The position numbers and the translations under genes were made by a program. From Litorimonas sp964565335 (GTDB taxonomy: Bacteria; Pseudomonadota; Alphaproteobacteria; Caulobacterales; Maricaulaceae), in contig CAZMEN010000007.1 of NCBI GenBank assembly GCA_964565335.1, positions 1 to 64,000 on the forward strand: a DNA stretch of 64,000 nucleotides, in the 5' to 3' direction. The notes beneath the pieces were generated by a model, which did no database searches, had not been told where the DNA came from, and worked only from the letters and a program-made list of their open reading frames with translations. This document shows positions 52,958 to 62,392 of the stretch, one piece after another (the first letter of the stretch is position 1; every line of letters starts with the position of its first letter).

Positions 52958-53003
52958 ATTGGTTTCGCAAAACTAGTTAGTTTTATTGTTTTGGAGAGAA
53001 ATC

Positions 53004-55973
53004 ATGCCTGCTAAGTCCACTTTCATCGCCGCCACGCTTAATTCAACCGCGAGGAGTTCAAAAAAAGCTATGCTCGCAACATCAGCAGCGACTTTCGCTT
53101 TGATGTTAGCCGCTGTTCCGACGACAGCTCAGGCTCAAGACGTAAATGTGACGGCTTGTGGTGAATTACCAGTAGAAAATATCGGGGGCGGGACTCTTAC
53201 CGTCAACACAAATGCAGATTGTACATTCGATGGTGACATCATAGATCTTGAGAATGACACAAATGATGACACGACAATTAATATCCTGAGCGGGACAACA
53301 CTCATCAGTTCAGACGGCGATGATGAAGACGTTGTAATCTTTATTGATAATTCGGAAGACCGCGTGATGATTGATATCGCGGATGGCGCGATTTTACGCG
53401 GGTTAGACGGTGTCATTTTCTTCGAAGGCGATGAAGCGACTCTCGTTAATAATGGTGTTATTGAAGGAACAGGCGAAGCGACTGAAGCCGTCGTTTATTT
53501 TGACCGTGATGCTGATGGCGCTCTAAACACACTCACGAATAACGGCACGATTACCAGTGTTGGTGGCGCGACGATTGGTGTCGATACTTTATTGGGTACT
53601 GATCCCTCTTCCGGCACGGTTGGTGACGAAGAGGGAATCGCCCGGATTACAATCACCAATACTGGAACAATCTCTAATACAGGCGAAGATAGTGATGCTG
53701 ACGCGATTCATTTCAATGGCGACCCAGGAACAACAGGCGGCGAAGCGCGTGGGTGTCTTGAGGATGATGGGGCAAGAGTTTTGTGTCAGGTCGAGCTAAA
53801 CCTGACAAATAGTGGCACAATTTCGGCGGCGCGAAATAATAGCTCAAATGCGGCGATTCGCGTTGAATCAGATGCTGTCATGAGCGGTACGATTACAAAC
53901 CAAGCCGACGGAACAATCATCGGAGCTCATACGGGTATTAACATTAATGGCGCCCACTCTGCTCACAACCTTACCATTAACAATGCGGGCCGCATCGAGG
54001 GTACATCTGGTGATGGTCTCTTAATTACTGGTGATGGCGTAACTCTAAACAACCAGGCCGGTGGAGTGATTATCGGTGGTGACGCCGGGGTTCAAGTTTC
54101 CGGAACAAGCATTTCCGTCGACATTGGTCCATCAAATGTCGACCTTGATGTCGCTGCAATAAACAATACTTTTGTTAATGCAGGCACAATCAGCGGAACA
54201 CGTGCGTCTTTCGATGCGACGAATGCAGGCGAAGCAATTACATTTGAGCAACGAGGCGGTGCTTTAACAGGGGACTTCTTGGGGACATCAGGTTTTGATG
54301 ACTCTCTGAGCTTCACAATGGCAGACTTTACGCTCACCCATGACATTCTTCAACGCGTGAATGTATCTGTCGCTTCGGGCGTAACTTTAAGTTTTTCAGG
54401 TCAACGTGAAATTCAAGGTAGCCTAACCAGTGATGGTGATTTGCTCTTCAATTTGGGTGACTCTGCATTGACAGTTTCTGGGAACGTGGTGTTGAACACT
54501 GACAGTACGGTCACGGTAACAGACACAAGCAATATGGTGACCGCGCTTAATCAACAATTCACATTGATCGATGTTGGCGGCACTCTCACAAATAATGCAA
54601 CGCTCGTTTCCCAAATTAACGATGACAGTTTCATGCTTGATTTCGAGACTGTTGAAAATTCCTCTGGTGATTTGGTTGTTGTGTCGACAGCGGCCTCAAC
54701 ACCTACGCCGACCCCAACACCCACTCCGACACCAACACCCACTCCGACCCCAACACCTACTCCAACACCAACACCAACACCAACAGGTGAAGTGGAGCCG
54801 GATCCGGAGCCCGAAGGACCTCAAATCGAATTGAGTTTTTCTGATCCAAACTTAAGTGGTTTTGGCCAAAGTATTGTCTCCGCATTCAACAGCGGTGATT
54901 TGAACGACACGTCGGCTTTCGCCGCCTTGGCCGGTTTCGGCACTCAAGAAGAAGTTGAAGCCGAAGTTGAGAGACTCATTCTTGATCTGTCTGATGGCTC
55001 CCAAGAACAGGTGTTCAGAGTTTTGACGAGTGTCGGCAGTGTTATCGAGCAGCGTATGTCCAGCCTGAATAAGTCAGCGTCCTTACGCTCTCCGGTTCAA
55101 TATGCATCGACCTCGCTATTTTCTGCGGGGGCTTCGGCTGACTACGCAGGCCCAGAATCCGGCGCTTGGATACAAGGCGGACTGCAAAATGCCTATCAAG
55201 ATGCTGACAATACGGGCGGGTCACAATTCTCTGGCTATGACGCTAAAAACTTGAGTTTGGCTTTGGGTTATGACTACGCTCTTGGCGGAAATAGCCTTGT
55301 CGGCCTCTTAGGAAGCTACTCTACTATCGACATTGAGACCGACCGCTCAGCGGAAGACGACATGGACATTAAAGTTCTTCAGCTTACGGCTTATGGTTCG
55401 CACCGCATTGGTGGTCTGGAGTTGATGGGGCAGCTTGGTTACGTCATCGGTGACGTAGAGACTGAACGCCAAGCCTTCCAAACGATCTCATCCTCTTATG
55501 ATATCGACGGTATTAATGCTCAAGCTTTGGCAAGCTACCGGTATAATTTTGCCGATACTTATTACTTTGAGCCTCTCGTCGGTATCCAATACGGGTCTGT
55601 ATCGTCAGACGCTTATTCGGAAAACGGAGGTCTGAACCTTACAGTCGGTGACCGTAAGAGTGACTATTTTGAGGGGCGTATCGGGGCGAGATTAGGAACA
55701 CAGGTTGAAAACTATGATTCCTACACTGACTTTTTCGTTTCTGGGGCCTTTGTAAATGACTTCTCTGGCGGACAAGACAATGTGAATATTGGCTTTGCTA
55801 ACCAATCACTCTCACTCTCTACTCTAGAGAACGAGGATACACGTATCGACGCGCAAGCAGGTTTTAACTGGTTTGCGACAAATTCGGTCGCTGTTGGGGT
55901 GACCGCTGATGGTAAGTTCTCAGACACTTATACCTCACTTGGTGGAAGTGCCCGCTTGAAATTTAAGTTCTAA
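53004..55973 (+). CDS. Autotransporter (type Va) with beta-helix passenger and PT-rich linker
   Basis: A 989-residue secreted protein. ATG 53004 follows GGAGAG and gives a long signal peptide (to AQAQD, about residue 45). The passenger (about 50-550) has repeated short strands of the LTNNGTI / ITNTGTI / NNAGRI type, a right-handed beta-helix. A Thr-Pro linker (about 568-594) leads to a helical segment and the C-terminal barrel (about 715-989) that ends LKFKF. No protease or lyase motif is seen. Its promoter carries the alginate regulator sites, so it is probably induced with alginate use, perhaps for attachment to algal matrix. That role is inference. Confidence 0.87.
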   Translation: MPAKSTFIAATLNSTARSSKKAMLATSAATFALMLAAVPTTAQAQDVNVTACGELPVENIGGGTLTVNTNADCTFDGDIIDLENDTNDDTTINILSGTTLISSDGDDEDVVIFIDNSEDRVMIDIADGAILRGLDGVIFFEGDEATLVNNGVIEGTGEATEAVVYFDRDADGALNTLTNNGTITSVGGATIGVDTLLGTDPSSGTVGDEEGIARITITNTGTISNTGEDSDADAIHFNGDPGTTGGEARGCLEDDGARVLCQVELNLTNSGTISAARNNSSNAAIRVESDAVMSGTITNQADGTIIGAHTGININGAHSAHNLTINNAGRIEGTSGDGLLITGDGVTLNNQAGGVIIGGDAGVQVSGTSISVDIGPSNVDLDVAAINNTFVNAGTISGTRASFDATNAGEAITFEQRGGALTGDFLGTSGFDDSLSFTMADFTLTHDILQRVNVSVASGVTLSFSGQREIQGSLTSDGDLLFNLGDSALTVSGNVVLNTDSTVTVTDTSNMVTALNQQFTLIDVGGTLTNNATLVSQINDDSFMLDFETVENSSGDLVVVSTAASTPTPTPTPTPTPTPTPTPTPTPTPTPTPTGEVEPDPEPEGPQIELSFSDPNLSGFGQSIVSAFNSGDLNDTSAFAALAGFGTQEEVEAEVERLILDLSDGSQEQVFRVLTSVGSVIEQRMSSLNKSASLRSPVQYASTSLFSAGASADYAGPESGAWIQGGLQNAYQDADNTGGSQFSGYDAKNLSLALGYDYALGGNSLVGLLGSYSTIDIETDRSAEDDMDIKVLQLTAYGSHRIGGLELMGQLGYVIGDVETERQAFQTISSSYDIDGINAQALASYRYNFADTYYFEPLVGIQYGSVSSDAYSENGGLNLTVGDRKSDYFEGRIGARLGTQVENYDSYTDFFVSGAFVNDFSGGQDNVNIGFANQSLSLSTLENEDTRIDAQAGFNWFATNSVAVGVTADGKFSDTYTSLGGSARLKFKF
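54698..54785 (+). repeat. Thr-Pro minisatellite within the autotransporter gene
   Basis: About 88 bases of imperfect 6- and 12-base units (ACxCCx) encode alternating threonine and proline. Such tracts expand and contract by slippage, and draft assemblies often misjudge their length. It makes an extended spacer between passenger and barrel. Confidence 0.8.
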
Positions 55974-56005
55974 GACATTTCATTGTTCTTAGATTAAAAT
56001 TAAAT

Positions 56006-56036
56006 GGGGCGGCTATTTCTATGGCCGCCTCTTTAT
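56006..56036 (+). terminator. Possible terminator or attenuator between autotransporter and PL7 gene
   Basis: GGCGGC (56008-56013) pairs with GCCGCC (56024-56029) around a 10-base AT-rich loop and is followed by TCTTTATTT. The T-run is interrupted, so partial readthrough to the PL7 gene is likely. Confidence 0.6.
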
Positions 56037-56072
56037 TTCAGGGCCCTTGTAAAAAGGTATGTGGATCGAAAT

Positions 56073-57431
56073 ATGAGCTTTCTTGAATCGTCTTCTCCAA
56101 ATGTTCGGGCCTCATTGGGGGCTCTAAAAACGGCGAAAATTGGATGCTTATCACTATTTGCTTTGGCTGCCGTCGGTTGCGGCGGTGGAAGCGGAGGCGG
56201 GTCAGTTCAACAAAGTCCGCCGCCACCCCCGCCGTCTAACGCAGCGCCTGTTGTGAGTTCATTATCGAGTGCGTCTTTACCGGAAAACTCTACAGGGGCA
56301 TTTTATACCCTAGCGGTGTCAGATCCGAACAATGATGTAATCTCTACGATTGAAGTCGTTTCGACCGGCGATGGCACCTTTTTCACGATAGATTCGCAAA
56401 ATTTGCAACTCTCTCCGTCTGCCGCTTTCGATTTTGAGCAAGCCAATGATGCGGATTCCGATAATGTTTATGATATAAATATTCGCGTCACTGACAGTCG
56501 CGGTGCTTCTACAACCTTCGCTCTGGCGGTTGAGGTTACAGATGTTTCAGATAATTTCTCATACGGTCTCCAAGCGGGCATGCCGCCCTCCGGTAATTTT
56601 GATCTTTTAGATTGGAAGCTCGATTTACCAATAAATGCATCCGGCGAGTTAGTGGGACAAAGCGCCAAAATCGATGAAGGCGATATGGCTATGGGTTATA
56701 CAAATGCCGACTATTTTTTCACGGCGGCAGACGGCGGAATGGTTTTACGGTCTCCGAGCCAAGGCGCGACAACCTCCGCCAATACACGTTATGCCCGAAC
56801 AGAACTGCGAGAAATGTTGCGCCGAGGCGATAGATCCATCAGCACAAGAGGGCCAGACGGCAAACCCAATAAAAATAACTGGGCCTTTTCATCTGCGCCT
56901 GCGGCGGCTTTGAGCGATGCCGGAGGGGTTGACGGAGATTTGAAAGTCACACTGGCGGTCAATGAAGTGACAACCACGGGAGAGGATTTTCAAATTGGAC
57001 GTGTAGTGATTGGTCAAATTCACGCGAAAGATGACGAACCGCTGCGTTTGTATTATCGTAAGTTACCCGACAACAGGCGTGGTGCCATCTATGCCGCGCA
57101 TGAAATTAATGGCGGTGATGATGTCTATTATGAGATTATTGGATCGCGTTCCAACTCGGCCTCAAATCCGCAAGACGGTATTCTACTGGGCGAGACCTTT
57201 ACTTATGATGTAAATGTCGTTGGAAATTCAATGGATGTTACTATTACAAAAGCAAATGGCGATGTTTTTACGGATAATATCGATATGACGAATAGTGGAT
57301 ATGATATTGAAACTGACTTCATGTATTTCAAAGTCGGTGTCTATCACCTCAATGATACGGCGGATGTCGGTGAATTTGCTCAAATCACTGTCTATGAGCT
57401 AGAAAATAAACACCAAGGATATCCTTTTTAA
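56073..57431 (+). CDS. PL7 alginate lyase, lipoprotein with N-terminal cadherin-like domain
   Basis: A 452-residue lipoprotein. ATG 56073 is preferred to 56004, which lies in the terminator-like hairpin. Signal peptide with lipobox LAAVGC (about residue 36) and a glycine/proline-rich spacer. A cadherin-like domain (about 60-165, with ALAVEVTD end) precedes the PL7 jelly roll (about 185-450). The three PL7 signatures are present: RTELREML, QIH (in VIGQIHAKDD), and YFKVGVYHLND. It endolytically cuts alginate at the cell surface or in the periplasm, feeding the PL6/PL17 enzymes. It is 99 bases from the autotransporter and is likely to share its promoter in part. Confidence 0.92.
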   Translation: MSFLESSSPNVRASLGALKTAKIGCLSLFALAAVGCGGGSGGGSVQQSPPPPPPSNAAPVVSSLSSASLPENSTGAFYTLAVSDPNNDVISTIEVVSTGDGTFFTIDSQNLQLSPSAAFDFEQANDADSDNVYDINIRVTDSRGASTTFALAVEVTDVSDNFSYGLQAGMPPSGNFDLLDWKLDLPINASGELVGQSAKIDEGDMAMGYTNADYFFTAADGGMVLRSPSQGATTSANTRYARTELREMLRRGDRSISTRGPDGKPNKNNWAFSSAPAAALSDAGGVDGDLKVTLAVNEVTTTGEDFQIGRVVIGQIHAKDDEPLRLYYRKLPDNRRGAIYAAHEINGGDDVYYEIIGSRSNSASNPQDGILLGETFTYDVNVVGNSMDVTITKANGDVFTDNIDMTNSGYDIETDFMYFKVGVYHLNDTADVGEFAQITVYELENKHQGYPF

Positions 57432-58028
57432 GTCTGACCATGCGCTGAGATTGGTTTTAAAAAATGTTTAGCACCGTGATGGATGCTCAAACTAGCTAAG
57501 CCTTAACTCAGAAGATCGACTTCTTCTAATTGGCAGGATAGCACCTTGATGATAAGTTCGGAGAATATGTCGCCGCGCTGGAGAAACTGTTCTCAAACTT
57601 ATTCAAGGCGAGGGTGATCGAAAAATAACCAGGTCGAAAGATTACCTATCCAAATTTAAAGCCGGTAACGCACAGCTTAGAAGTGCGTATCATCAAAGAG
57701 CGCACAAATACTGCTTTTAAATCGCAATCAATTTTATAACCTTCTCAATCATCGTTGTTTTTTAATCTCGAGATCATCACTTACAGAAACCTGGCAGGGT
57801 CGCTCAGTGAGAGTGGAAGTTGTTTGTATTCCCGCCGAGTACGTAGGCCGTAGGCGATTTTACATAATGCGCTGGAAACGGAGCTTTTTCAGCCGTAAAT
57901 ACGAAAAATCTTTTAAAACGGCCACAGGAAACAAATAATTTACTAAATTCAGCGATACACCAATTTAGTGTTAAATTTTTTCACGATGTGATTACTTGCA
58001 TTTAGTCTGTTAAAAGGTTCTTTCTGTC
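57432..58028. other. Gene-poor interval before the chemotaxis genes
   Basis: About 600 bases with no complete gene. A short coding-like stretch on the plus strand near 57550-57626 (reading FGEYVAALEKLFSNLF) ends at a TAA and has no start or family match, so it may be a gene remnant. No operator copy and no clear terminator was seen after the PL7 gene. The last 60 bases are AT-rich and probably hold the chemoreceptor promoter. Confidence 0.4.
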
Positions 58029-60406
58029 ATGAGCGCTCTCTCTAAACTCTCTCTTTCTATTAAAATCACTGGGCTTATTATTGTACTGGGCGTCTTGGCG
58101 GCGGCAATCACCGCAGGGATAAGCTATCAAAGCGCGAAACAAAGCCTTGAGGCGGAGGCGCAAAACAAGCTCATCGCAATTTCTCACACAAAATCTAAAG
58201 CCCTTGAAAAATTCATAATGGATATCGAGCGAGATCTAAAGACACAGACGACTAACCCAACGGTTAAGGAGGCGCTCGTCGAATTTACCCAAGCTTGGAA
58301 TGCCTTAGACGGAAATAAGGAAACTTATTTGCAATCTCAGTACATTACAAAAAACCCGCACCCCTTGGGACAGAAAGATAATTTAGATTATGCAGCTGAT
58401 GGATCAGTTTATAGTGACGTCCATGCAAAATTCCATCCTTACTTCCGGACTGTGCTGCGTGATCGCGGATATTATGATATTTTCCTGTTCGATACGGAAG
58501 GCGACTTAATTTATACAGTCTTCAAAGAACTGGATTATGCGACCAACTTGAATAACGGCATTTACGCGCAAACTGATTTAGGGAATGCATATCGTGCGGC
58601 TGTGAATGGTTCTACAGACAGTGTAAATTTCTATGACTTTAAGCCCTATAGTCCAAGCGCAGGTGCGCCCGCCAGTTTTATGTCACTCCCCGTCGATGAC
58701 GCCGCGGGTAACCGTCTTGGCGTACTCGTCTACCAAATGCCAATTGATCGTTTGAATGAGATTGTGAATTCGAGAGAGGGCTTAGGGGAAACAGGTGAAT
58801 CTTATGTCGTTGGTGCGGACTTCTTGATGCGTACCGGCTCGATTTTTTCAGAAGAGAGCACGATTCTAAAGGTAAAAGCGGAGACGGATGCTACAAAAGC
58901 CGCCATTGCCGGTCAAAGCGGTGTGGTGAAAGATCGTGATTACCAAGGGATTGAAAGAATTGCTGCTTATGAACCTATTGACGTGCACGGAACAACTTGG
59001 GGTGTCGTCACACATCAAGAACAGGCCGAAATTTTTGCGGCGGCGGATAAATTGAAACGCAATATTTTAATTCAATTACTTATCTCAAGCCTGATACTCG
59101 CTGCTGTTGGAACGTTGATAGGGCGGTCAATCTCCAAGCCAATCATGGCCTTAAGGCAGTCTATGATGAACGTTGCTTCGGGCAACCGTACAATAGAGAT
59201 TCCTTACACCAAGCGAGGAGACGAAATTGGCCAAATCGCCGGTTCACTCCTCCAGTTTCGTGATGATTTGACTGAAGCAGAACAGGTCAGAAACCAGCAG
59301 CAAGCGGAAATCGAAAAAAATGCGAAGGCACAATCTCACGTCGTTGAACGCCTTGCGGGTGGCCTGAACGCACTTTCAAATGGCGACCTGGCTGAAACTT
59401 TAGACGATGAATTTGAACTGGATTATGAGCAGTTAAGAAGCGACTTTAATTCTGCGAATTCGAAACTCAAAGATACCATGGGTGAAATTCTAAGAGCGTC
59501 GAATAACATCCAAAATGGCGCAGTTGAAATGAGTGTTGCGTCTGATGATCTTTCGAAGCGAACTGAAAATCAAGCGGCGGCTCTAGAAGAAACCGCGGCC
59601 GCACTGGACGAAGTGACGGCGACAGTACAGCAGACGGCCAAAGCCGCCGCTGATGCGAATGAAGCAGTAAGCTCTGCTAGAGGCGATGCAGAGTCGGGCG
59701 GTATTGTCGTCAAGGAAACTGTGTTAGCTATGGGCTCTATCAAAGATTCATCTGAGAAAATCTCCCAGATCATTAGCGTCATTGATGAGATTGCTTTCCA
59801 AACAAATTTGCTGGCGCTGAATGCAGGTGTCGAGGCCGCGCGAGCAGGCGAAGCGGGACGCGGGTTTGCTGTTGTGGCTTCTGAAGTACGAGCTTTAGCT
59901 CAGCGCTCCTCTGATGNNNNNNNNNNTTGATTTCAGATAGCCGTCACCATGTTGAAAAAGGTGTGTCACTTGTCGATCAAACAGGGGAAGCCCTTGATAA
60001 AATTGTTTCACAAGTTGCGAGTCTTGACTCTCTCGTTTCAGGCATCGCCGCATCCGCTAATGAGCAAGCGACTGGCTTGGCCGAAGTGAACAGCGCTATC
60101 AATGAAATGGACCGCGTGACTCAAAGAAATGCCGCAATGGTAGAAGAATCTACAGCGGCGTGTCATTCATTGAAAAATGAGTCTAACGGACTCATCAATC
60201 TCGTTAATTTCTTTAAGATTGGCTCTTCAACGACAAGCCATTCAGCTCCTGTGTCTAGTGGAGCGTCTCAGAGTGCATCCGATAACGTCGAGCCTCTTGG
60301 TGTTAAGGAGCAGCAAAGTAGAGCCTCCGCTTACTTTAAAGCGAGTAAGGGCGGCGCTGCAGAAGCGATCGACTTCTCTGAAGAAAATGACTGGCAGGAC
60401 TTTTAG
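58029..60406 (+). CDS. Methyl-accepting chemotaxis protein (split by assembly gap)
   Basis: One chemoreceptor interrupted only by ten Ns. N-terminal helix (about 11-33), periplasmic sensor (about 35-338, Cache-like, with YYDIFLFDTEGDLIYTVFKE and YQGIERIAAYEPI), second helix (about 343-363), HAMP (SISKPIMALRQSM on), and the signalling hairpin with the tip EIAFQTNLLALNAGVEAARAGE and GRGFAVVASEVRALAQRSSD. After the gap it resumes as LISDSRHHVEKG. In other receptors these ends are joined by seven residues of the type AAKEIKx, so the true gap should be about 20 bases, which also restores the frame. The C-terminal tail ends in DWQDF, similar to the pentapeptide that tethers CheR and CheB. Confidence 0.88.
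59917..59926. other. Assembly gap (10 Ns)
   Basis: A run of ten Ns inside the chemoreceptor signalling domain, a highly conserved region shared by paralogues where short-read assemblies often break. The reading frames on the two sides do not match at length 10. Confidence 0.97.
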
Positions 60407-60436
60407 GCTAGTTTAGCCTTTAAGTCGGTATAAGAT

Positions 60437-61480
60437 ATGGCTCGAACAACCGTTCTCATCGTTGATGACTCTTTAACAATGAGGACGATCATCAAATCTG
60501 TTCTTCGTACTGAGAGGGATGTTGAGGTCATTGGAGAAGCGGCGGACGCTTACGAAGCAAGAGAAAAAATTAAAGCTCTGAATCCGGATGTTGTCCTCTT
60601 GGATATTAATATGCCCAAAATGTCTGGGCTGCAATTTCTAGAAAAAATAATGCAATTGCGCCCTATGCCAGTTGTCATGCTGGCTGGATCAACCTCCAAA
60701 GGCGCTGACGACACGATTACGGCTTTGAGCATCGGAGCCTTTGATTGTATAGAAAAACCAACATCAGGTGATTACGCGGCGGGTCTAGCCCATCTTGGGG
60801 AAACGATAAGGTCTGCGGCACGATATCAACCTAAACAGGCTGATGAGAGCGGCTCTACTGAAACCGAAGAAAAAGAAGCCGCGTTTATTTCCGATGGTTC
60901 ATATGTCGGTATCGGTTCCTCTACTGGCGGGGTCGAAGCCCTCGCGAGTGTTCTGTCAAAGTTTCCCGTTAATTGCCCGCCAACGGTCATAACGCAACAC
61001 ATGCCGCAGTCTTTCTTAACAACTTTTGCGCAGCGCCTGGACAGGTTTGTACCTCCACAAGTCCAAGTCGCTACAGAGGGCTGTATTCTTAAGGCAGGTC
61101 AGGTTTATTTAGCTCCGGGCGGGGATACACATTTAGAAATTCGGGGGCGGCGAACATTTCGATGCCATCTAAACCCGGCAGGCTTAGTTTCAGGTCATCG
61201 CCCATCGGTTGACGTCATGTTTGGGTCAATGGCTCAAAGCGTCAAAGAAAAAGCTATCGGCGTAATTTTGACCGGCATGGGACGTGACGGAGCAAAAGGG
61301 CTTCTATCCATGCGAAATGCCGGAGCGCGTACAATAGGACAGGACGAGAAAAGTAGCATTGTCTATGGTATGTCCAAAGTCGCCAAAGAGATTGGGGCAG
61401 TTCAAAAAGAGGTGCCGCTTTCCTATGTGGGGCAATCAATTATATCTCTTTGCAACACTGTTTCGGGGCAAAAGACTTAA
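60437..61480 (+). CDS. cheB: Chemotaxis response regulator protein-glutamate methylesterase CheB
   Basis: A 347-residue two-domain enzyme. Receiver domain (about 5-120) with VDD at 9-11, the phospho-acceptor in VVLLDINMP (about D56) and the lysine in CIEKPTSG. The methylesterase domain (about 155-340) has the catalytic triad: serine in GSSTGG, histidine in TQHMP and aspartate in TGMGRDGA. It demethylates or deamidates chemoreceptors, here probably the receptor encoded 30 bases upstream. It is followed 2 bases later by cheD. Confidence 0.94.
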   Translation: MARTTVLIVDDSLTMRTIIKSVLRTERDVEVIGEAADAYEAREKIKALNPDVVLLDINMPKMSGLQFLEKIMQLRPMPVVMLAGSTSKGADDTITALSIGAFDCIEKPTSGDYAAGLAHLGETIRSAARYQPKQADESGSTETEEKEAAFISDGSYVGIGSSTGGVEALASVLSKFPVNCPPTVITQHMPQSFLTTFAQRLDRFVPPQVQVATEGCILKAGQVYLAPGGDTHLEIRGRRTFRCHLNPAGLVSGHRPSVDVMFGSMAQSVKEKAIGVILTGMGRDGAKGLLSMRNAGARTIGQDEKSSIVYGMSKVAKEIGAVQKEVPLSYVGQSIISLCNTVSGQKT

Positions 61481-61482
61481 TT

Positions 61483-62022
61483 ATGTCCGCATCTCCTAAA
61501 ATCGAACGGCGTATCAATATTACGCAGGGTGAGTACGGCGTATCAACGCATCCAGGCGAAGTTTTTACCACGATCTTGGGGTCATGTGTTGCGGTGTGCC
61601 TTTATGATCCAAGGGCCAAAGTAGGCGGTATGAACCACTTCCTGCTTCCGGGAGACCAAGGCGGGTCTACCACAGATGTGTCTAGCTTTGGATTAAACTC
61701 GATGGAGTTACTTATTAACGGCCTGTTGAAGAAAGGGGCCAACAGAAATCGCTTTGAAGCCAAGGTGTTTGGCGGAGGTAAAATGATTGAGAGGCTTTCA
61801 GACATCGGCAGTAAGAACGCAGAGTTTGCTATGGAGTTCTTAAGCTTTGAAGGTATTCCCTGCGTTTCAAAAAGCCTGGGAGGCGTTAAAGCCCGGCGTC
61901 TAAGATTCTGGCCTGTTTCAGGCCATGTGCAAATGATGCTCTTGGGGGAAGTCGAGAAATATGCTCCGGCTTTCCAGAAGAGGGAAATTCCGAAACCAAG
62001 TGCAGACGTCGAACTGTTCTAG
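61483..62022 (+). CDS. cheD: Chemoreceptor glutamine deamidase CheD
   Basis: A 179-residue protein. ATG 61483 is preferred because it begins just after the cheB stop. The catalytic cysteine is in LGSCVAVCLYDP and the histidine in VGGMNHFLLPG; KVFGGGKMI and a C-terminal VSGHVQMM strand complete the family pattern. It deamidates glutamines in receptors and can act with CheY/CheC-type phosphatases. Its end overlaps the convergent small che gene by four bases. Confidence 0.93.
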   Translation: MSASPKIERRINITQGEYGVSTHPGEVFTTILGSCVAVCLYDPRAKVGGMNHFLLPGDQGGSTTDVSSFGLNSMELLINGLLKKGANRNRFEAKVFGGGKMIERLSDIGSKNAEFAMEFLSFEGIPCVSKSLGGVKARRLRFWPVSGHVQMMLLGEVEKYAPAFQKREIPKPSADVELF

Positions 62023-62372
62023 AAGTAATCGACTTGGCCAAGTTTATCGGCACTTTTTGGTGAGCCATTATTGCCCTCATATCGAGTTTTTAGGTCCCTC
62101 AAGGGCATATCGTCAAATACGTTTAGTTTCTTATATGACCAGTCAATAGGCGTGTTAGAGGCTGCCTCTTCAAGGACAGAGGATAATACTGACAGGCTCT
62201 GATATATGTAGTCTAAACTTTGGAGTGAGTTTAGGCTTTCTGAATCTATGTCAGTCTGCTCTCCTACTAAGCTATCCAGAACTAACTGCAGGTTTCCAGT
62301 CAATTTTTTTAATTCGAAGAGCTCATCCGCAGAAACACGTATAACCTTTTCTGCTGATAAATTGCTCGTCAT
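62019..62372 (-). CDS. Small helical protein, CheZ/CheT-like phosphatase candidate
   Basis: A 117-residue protein. ATG 62372 is used; the longer frame overlaps cheY. It is predicted to be almost all helical. The segment SLQSLDYIYQSLS (about residues 51-63) contains D-x3-Q, the spacing of the catalytic Asp and Gln in CheZ, and the LQxLD context recalls CheT of rhizobia. The C-terminus (KLGQVDYF) is short and acidic-aromatic, like the CheY-binding tail of CheZ. It lies directly after cheY and would dephosphorylate CheY-P. The assignment rests on a short motif and neighbours, so it is a hypothesis. Confidence 0.6.
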   Translation of the reverse strand: MTSNLSAEKVIRVSADELFELKKLTGNLQLVLDSLVGEQTDIDSESLNSLQSLDYIYQSLSVLSSVLEEAASNTPIDWSYKKLNVFDDMPLRDLKTRYEGNNGSPKSADKLGQVDYF

Positions 62373-62392
62373 AGCTATTCTCGGTCCCACTC

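Larger units (their letters stand above)
52454..53003. promoter_or_regulatory. 550-base region upstream of the autotransporter gene
   Basis: No gene is visible here. It holds two regulator-type sites (52713-52729 and 52737-52755), a TTGACA box at 52780-52785 with TTTACA after 17 bases, and a long leader with a nested inverted repeat (52897-52957). GGAGAG lies 7 bases before ATG 53004. Confidence 0.6.

Noticed and set aside
59927..60406. C-terminal chemoreceptor fragment as its own gene starting at TTG 59927
   Set aside because: It begins in the middle of a conserved signalling helix directly after the N gap, so it is the end of the 58029 receptor.
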